From Deltaproteobacteria bacterium (GTDB lineage Bacteria; Desulfobacterota; GWC2-55-46; DRQE01): DNA of 8,025 nt. The notes under the pieces were generated by a model that was not told the origin of the DNA, ran no database searches, and saw only the letters and a program-made list of their open reading frames with translations. The stretch spans positions 1 through 8,025 of the forward strand of contig DAOVXI010000074.1 of the NCBI GenBank assembly GCA_030636245.1. Direction: 5' to 3'. The position numbers were made by a program, and so were the translations under genes. This document shows, piece after piece, positions 5,386 to 8,025 of the stretch (its first letter is position 1; every line of letters starts with the position of its first letter).

Positions 5386-6752
5386 GGGTCATAATCATAG
5401 GCGCGGGTGTCGTAGGATACACTATAGCAAAGCGTTTCTCAAGCGAAGGCCAGGATGTCGTACTGATAGAAACAGACGAAAAACGCATAAGCGATGTTAA
5501 GGAACACCTGGACGTAAGGATCGTACACGGGAGCGGATCAAGCCCTCAGGCGCTCCTGGAAGCCGGTATTGAAAAAGCCGAGATGGTTATCGCCGTTACC
5601 GACTCTGATGAGGTAAACATGGTAGCTTGCCTCATAGCGGAGAGCCAGTCACGTGTGCCCAAGAAGGTCGCAAGGATCCGTAACCCTGAGTACACCAACT
5701 ACACGAAGATATTTGAAAAAGATTATATAGACCTTGACCTCAATATAAACCCGGAAAGGGTCGCGGCGGAGAAGATACTAAAGATCATAGAGGTGCCGGG
5801 TGCCGTGGATACGGCTGACTTCTTCGACGGTCAGCTAAAGCTCGTTGGCTGCAGGGTCAAGGCCGACTCAAAGGCCGTTGGCGTTACGACCAAGGACATG
5901 AAGGGACTTTACCAGGGAAGCTCGCTGCTTGTCGTTGCCATCTACCGCGGCCTGGAGACCATAATACCAAACGGTAAGACAATTATAAAAGCAGATGACC
6001 TTGTATTTGCCCTGACCCCCTCGCCTGAGGCATCTAACATTCCAAAACTTTTCAGCGGAGCCCACACCAAGGCGCACAAGGTGCTTGTGATCGGAGGCGG
6101 GAACGTCGGAGCATACATCGCGGAGCAGATGGAGAGCATTAAAGGCACACAGATAAAGATAATCGAGAGAAACAAGGACAGAAGCACCTATCTGGCAGAA
6201 CACCTTAATAAAACCATAGTCATCGCCGGAGACGGCACTGACCAGAGCCTTCTTGAAGAAGAGAACATAGGCGACACGGATACATTCATAGCCGTAACGG
6301 ATGATGAAGAGGCGAACATACTCACCTCACTCTTGGCGAAACGACTTGGCGCACAGAGATGTATCGCGCTCATTGATAAGCCTGAGTATCTCTCCATGGT
6401 CTCAACCGTCGGGATAGACGTAGCCGTTTCCCCGAGGCTTGTCTCGGTGAGTGACATACTTCAATTCGTGCGAAAAGGGAAGATAATATCCGTAAAGACA
6501 CTGGCTGAAGAACGGGTCGAGGCGATAGAAACGGTTGCCATGGAGACTTCAGACATAGTCGGCAAAACACTCGACGAGATAGATTTTCCCGATGGAGCCA
6601 TAATTGGAGCGGTAGCAAAAGAAGACGGAGAAGTAGCTCTCGCAAAAGGAGATACCATCCTTGGCCCAGGAGACAGTGTTGTCATATTCGCGCTCAGAAA
6701 AGCAATACCACAAGTTGAAAAAGCTCTCATGGTAAAACCAGAGTTCTTTTAA
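5382..6752 (+). CDS. trkA: Trk system potassium uptake regulatory protein TrkA (double RCK)
   Basis: TrkA is the cytoplasmic, NAD(H)- and ATP-responsive ring that gates the TrkH potassium channel. The 456-aa length fits the classical two-RCK form. RCK_N 1 (1-120) has GAGVVG (7-12) with acidic E30 at the end of strand 2 (VLIETDE), and ARIRNPEY (97-104). TrkA_C 1 spans roughly 138-215. RCK_N 2 (about 233-350) has GGGNVG (238-243) with E262 (IIERN), AGDGTD (282-287) and ALIDKPEY (329-336). TrkA_C 2 spans about 370-450, ending in GPGDSVVIFA. Both Rossmann halves keep the glycine motif and the acidic residue that favours NAD(H) over NADP(H), so neither half looks degenerate. The start is fixed by the AAGGAG site and the MRVIIIGAG sequence. 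The gene overlaps nfo by 4 nt and is followed 14 bp later by its partner trkH. Confidence 0.97.
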   Translation: MRVIIIGAGVVGYTIAKRFSSEGQDVVLIETDEKRISDVKEHLDVRIVHGSGSSPQALLEAGIEKAEMVIAVTDSDEVNMVACLIAESQSRVPKKVARIRNPEYTNYTKIFEKDYIDLDLNINPERVAAEKILKIIEVPGAVDTADFFDGQLKLVGCRVKADSKAVGVTTKDMKGLYQGSSLLVVAIYRGLETIIPNGKTIIKADDLVFALTPSPEASNIPKLFSGAHTKAHKVLVIGGGNVGAYIAEQMESIKGTQIKIIERNKDRSTYLAEHLNKTIVIAGDGTDQSLLEEENIGDTDTFIAVTDDEEANILTSLLAKRLGAQRCIALIDKPEYLSMVSTVGIDVAVSPRLVSVSDILQFVRKGKIISVKTLAEERVEAIETVAMETSDIVGKTLDEIDFPDGAIIGAVAKEDGEVALAKGDTILGPGDSVVIFALRKAIPQVEKALMVKPEFF

Positions 6753-6755
6753 GAT

Positions 6756-6760
6756 AAGGA
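6756..6760 (+). promoter_or_regulatory. Ribosome-binding site that fixes a TTG start for trkH
   Basis: AAGGA lies 6 nt upstream of TTG 6767, in the 14-bp trkA-trkH gap. An in-frame TAA at 6755-6757 limits any further extension. The next in-frame ATG (6809) has no comparable site and would remove the start of the first membrane helix. Confidence 0.7.
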
Positions 6761-6766
6761 ATAAAA

Positions 6767-8025
6767 TTGAGGATCAAGGTAATACTTAATATAGCAGGGC
6801 TTATATGCATGGCGCTGGGTCTTGCAATGCTTATCCCCCTTGCTGTCTCCGCTTTCTTCGGCGACGGCGACACGGTTGCTTTTGGAATAAGCTCCGCCGC
6901 CAGCATAGGCATCGGCGGGTCACTCTTTTTCATCTTTCGCTCACCCGGCATAGAGATAAGCCACCGAGAAGGTTTTCTGGTTGTGGCGGTATCGTGGATA
7001 AGCGCGAGCATCGTCTGTGCCCTGCCCTACTACATCTCGGGCGCCATACCATCTGTCATAGACTGTCTCTTTGAGGCAACAAGCGGTATCACAACAACCG
7101 GTGCCTCTGTCCTGAACAACGTCGAGTCCCTCCCTCACGGAATACTTTTCTGGAGAAGTTTCACCCACTGGCTCGGCGGAATGGGTATCATCGTATTAAG
7201 CGTTGCCATACTGCCGCTACTCGGTATCGGTGGCATGCAGCTTTATAAAGCGGAAGCCTCTACCATCTCAGGAGACAAATTCGTTCCACGCATAAAAGAA
7301 ATGGCCCGCATTCTCTTTATAGTATACGCGGTCATCTCATTTGCCATGCTTGTCCTCCTTATCATAGGCGGGATGGGCATCTACGACTCATTCATACACA
7401 TGCTCGGAGGCGTCTCGACCGCCGGCTTCTCAAGTAAGAACGCCAGCATTGCTCACTTCGGAAGCGTTTATGTTGAGGTCGTTGTTATGTTCTTTATGAT
7501 ACTCGGTGGTGCGAGCTTTGCCCTTCACTATGGATTCTTCAGGAAGGGTCTCATCTCCTATACAAAGAACGAGGAGTTCAAATTCTATCTCTTAATGATA
7601 GCTCTCTCAACGATAATTCTAACGATATGCCTTAAGGGAGCCGTTTTTGCGGGCATCGGAGAATCGCTCCGATACGCTTCATTCCAGGCCGTCTCTCTCA
7701 TCACAACAACAGGCTACACCTCAGCTGATTACGGCAACTGGCCCGTCTATGCTCAACTCATAATACTTTGCCTTATGTTCATAGGTGGCTCGGCAGGCTC
7801 AACAACAGGTGCGATAAAATGCGTCCGGGTGCTACTGATACTAAAGCTGGTCTATAAAGAAATTTACAAACTCATTCACCCCCATGCGGTCATCCCCGTT
7901 AAACTTGCAGGGAAGGCGGTGCCGATAGAGATACTAAGAAGCGTGTTGGGCTTCTCGGCTCTCTTCATACTTGCCTTTATAATAAGCGCTATTTTGCTTA
8001 GCTTCACGGGGCTCGACTTTATGAC
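6767..8025 (+). CDS. trkH: Trk system potassium uptake membrane protein TrkH (partial, 3' end outside window)
   Basis: TrkH is the inner-membrane channel subunit of Trk, made of four covalently linked channel-like M1-P-M2 repeats. From TTG 6767 the frame stays open for 419 codons to the window edge, with a family length near 480. The N-terminus reads MRIKVILNIAGLICMALGLA, a typical TrkH first helix. Pore loops visible are TTTGA (109-113), STAGF (217-221) and TTTGY (313-317), each with the selectivity-filter glycine. HWLGGMGIIVLS follows pore 1. GGSAGSTTGAIK (340-351), after pore 3, matches the intramembrane gating-loop region. The fourth pore loop and C-terminus lie beyond base 8025, so completeness cannot be judged. 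The gene lies 14 bp downstream of trkA, so channel and gating ring are co-transcribed. KtrB is a less likely alternative, given the longer N-terminus and the double-RCK TrkA next door. Confidence 0.96.
   Translation, partial: MRIKVILNIAGLICMALGLAMLIPLAVSAFFGDGDTVAFGISSAASIGIGGSLFFIFRSPGIEISHREGFLVVAVSWISASIVCALPYYISGAIPSVIDCLFEATSGITTTGASVLNNVESLPHGILFWRSFTHWLGGMGIIVLSVAILPLLGIGGMQLYKAEASTISGDKFVPRIKEMARILFIVYAVISFAMLVLLIIGGMGIYDSFIHMLGGVSTAGFSSKNASIAHFGSVYVEVVVMFFMILGGASFALHYGFFRKGLISYTKNEEFKFYLLMIALSTIILTICLKGAVFAGIGESLRYASFQAVSLITTTGYTSADYGNWPVYAQLIILCLMFIGGSAGSTTGAIKCVRVLLILKLVYKEIYKLIHPHAVIPVKLAGKAVPIEILRSVLGFSALFILAFIISAILLSFTGLDFM

Noticed and set aside
6075..6089. CACAAG/CTTGTG inverted repeat with 3-nt loop in trkA
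   Set aside because: Only 6 bp, within the second Rossmann strand codons of TrkA. Likely chance.
6805..7074. Plus-strand 89-codon frame inside trkH
   Set aside because: It is out of frame with trkH and rich in Arg, His and Cys, as expected of a shifted frame. The true frame shows TrkH helices and pore loops throughout.
7655..7673. Perfect 7-bp inverted repeat (ATCGGAG, 5-nt loop, CTCCGAT) inside trkH
   Set aside because: It is mid-gene with no T run and no nearby start. A stem this short is expected by chance several times in 8 kb.
1..8025. Defence island, prophage, IS element, CRISPR array or tRNA gene
   Set aside because: I saw no transposase, integrase, repeat array, cloverleaf or composition break. 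All genes are collinear and tightly packed.

Overview
The window is a dense, one-strand (+) block of bacterial chromosome. It holds nine genes in about 8 kb: a valS tail, nadC, birA, coaX, a TPR protein, an uncharacterised helical-repeat protein, nfo, trkA and a truncated trkH. Gaps are short (0 to 37 bp) and two junctions overlap (coaX/TPR by 8 nt, nfo/trkA by 4 nt). There are no RNA genes, mobile elements, CRISPR arrays or convincing terminators. The coding style (middling GC by eye, frequent ATA, AGA and AGG codons) and the order nadC-birA-coaX-TPR suggest a Gram-negative of the deltaproteobacterial type (Desulfobacterota or a relative), probably an uncultured lineage. This is an inference, not a determination.

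Region 1 (1-2786) is translation and cofactor supply. It starts with the C-terminal coiled coil of valyl-tRNA synthetase. NadC follows (quinolinate to nicotinate mononucleotide, NAD synthesis), then BirA with a DNA-binding domain (biotin ligase and probable repressor), then CoaX (type III pantothenate kinase, first step to CoA). BirA and CoaX make functional sense together, because biotin-dependent carboxylases act on acyl-CoAs.

Region 2 (2779-4496) holds two uncharacterised helical-solenoid proteins. One is a small TPR protein translationally coupled to coaX. The other is a 392-aa protein with two repeat-bearing domains separated by a long acidic linker. They are the least explained part of the window.

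Region 3 (4534-8025) follows the only gap longer than 20 bp. Endonuclease IV (Nfo) repairs abasic sites and overlaps trkA, the NAD-binding regulatory subunit of a Trk potassium transporter. trkA is followed by the membrane subunit gene trkH, which starts with TTG and runs off the right edge before its fourth pore loop.

Most of the window is conserved housekeeping content. I found no evidence of a defence system, prophage or other unknown multi-gene system. The best leads are the repeat protein at 3318-4496, its TPR neighbour, and a perfect 10-bp hairpin next to an internal Shine-Dalgarno-like hexamer near the start of nfo.
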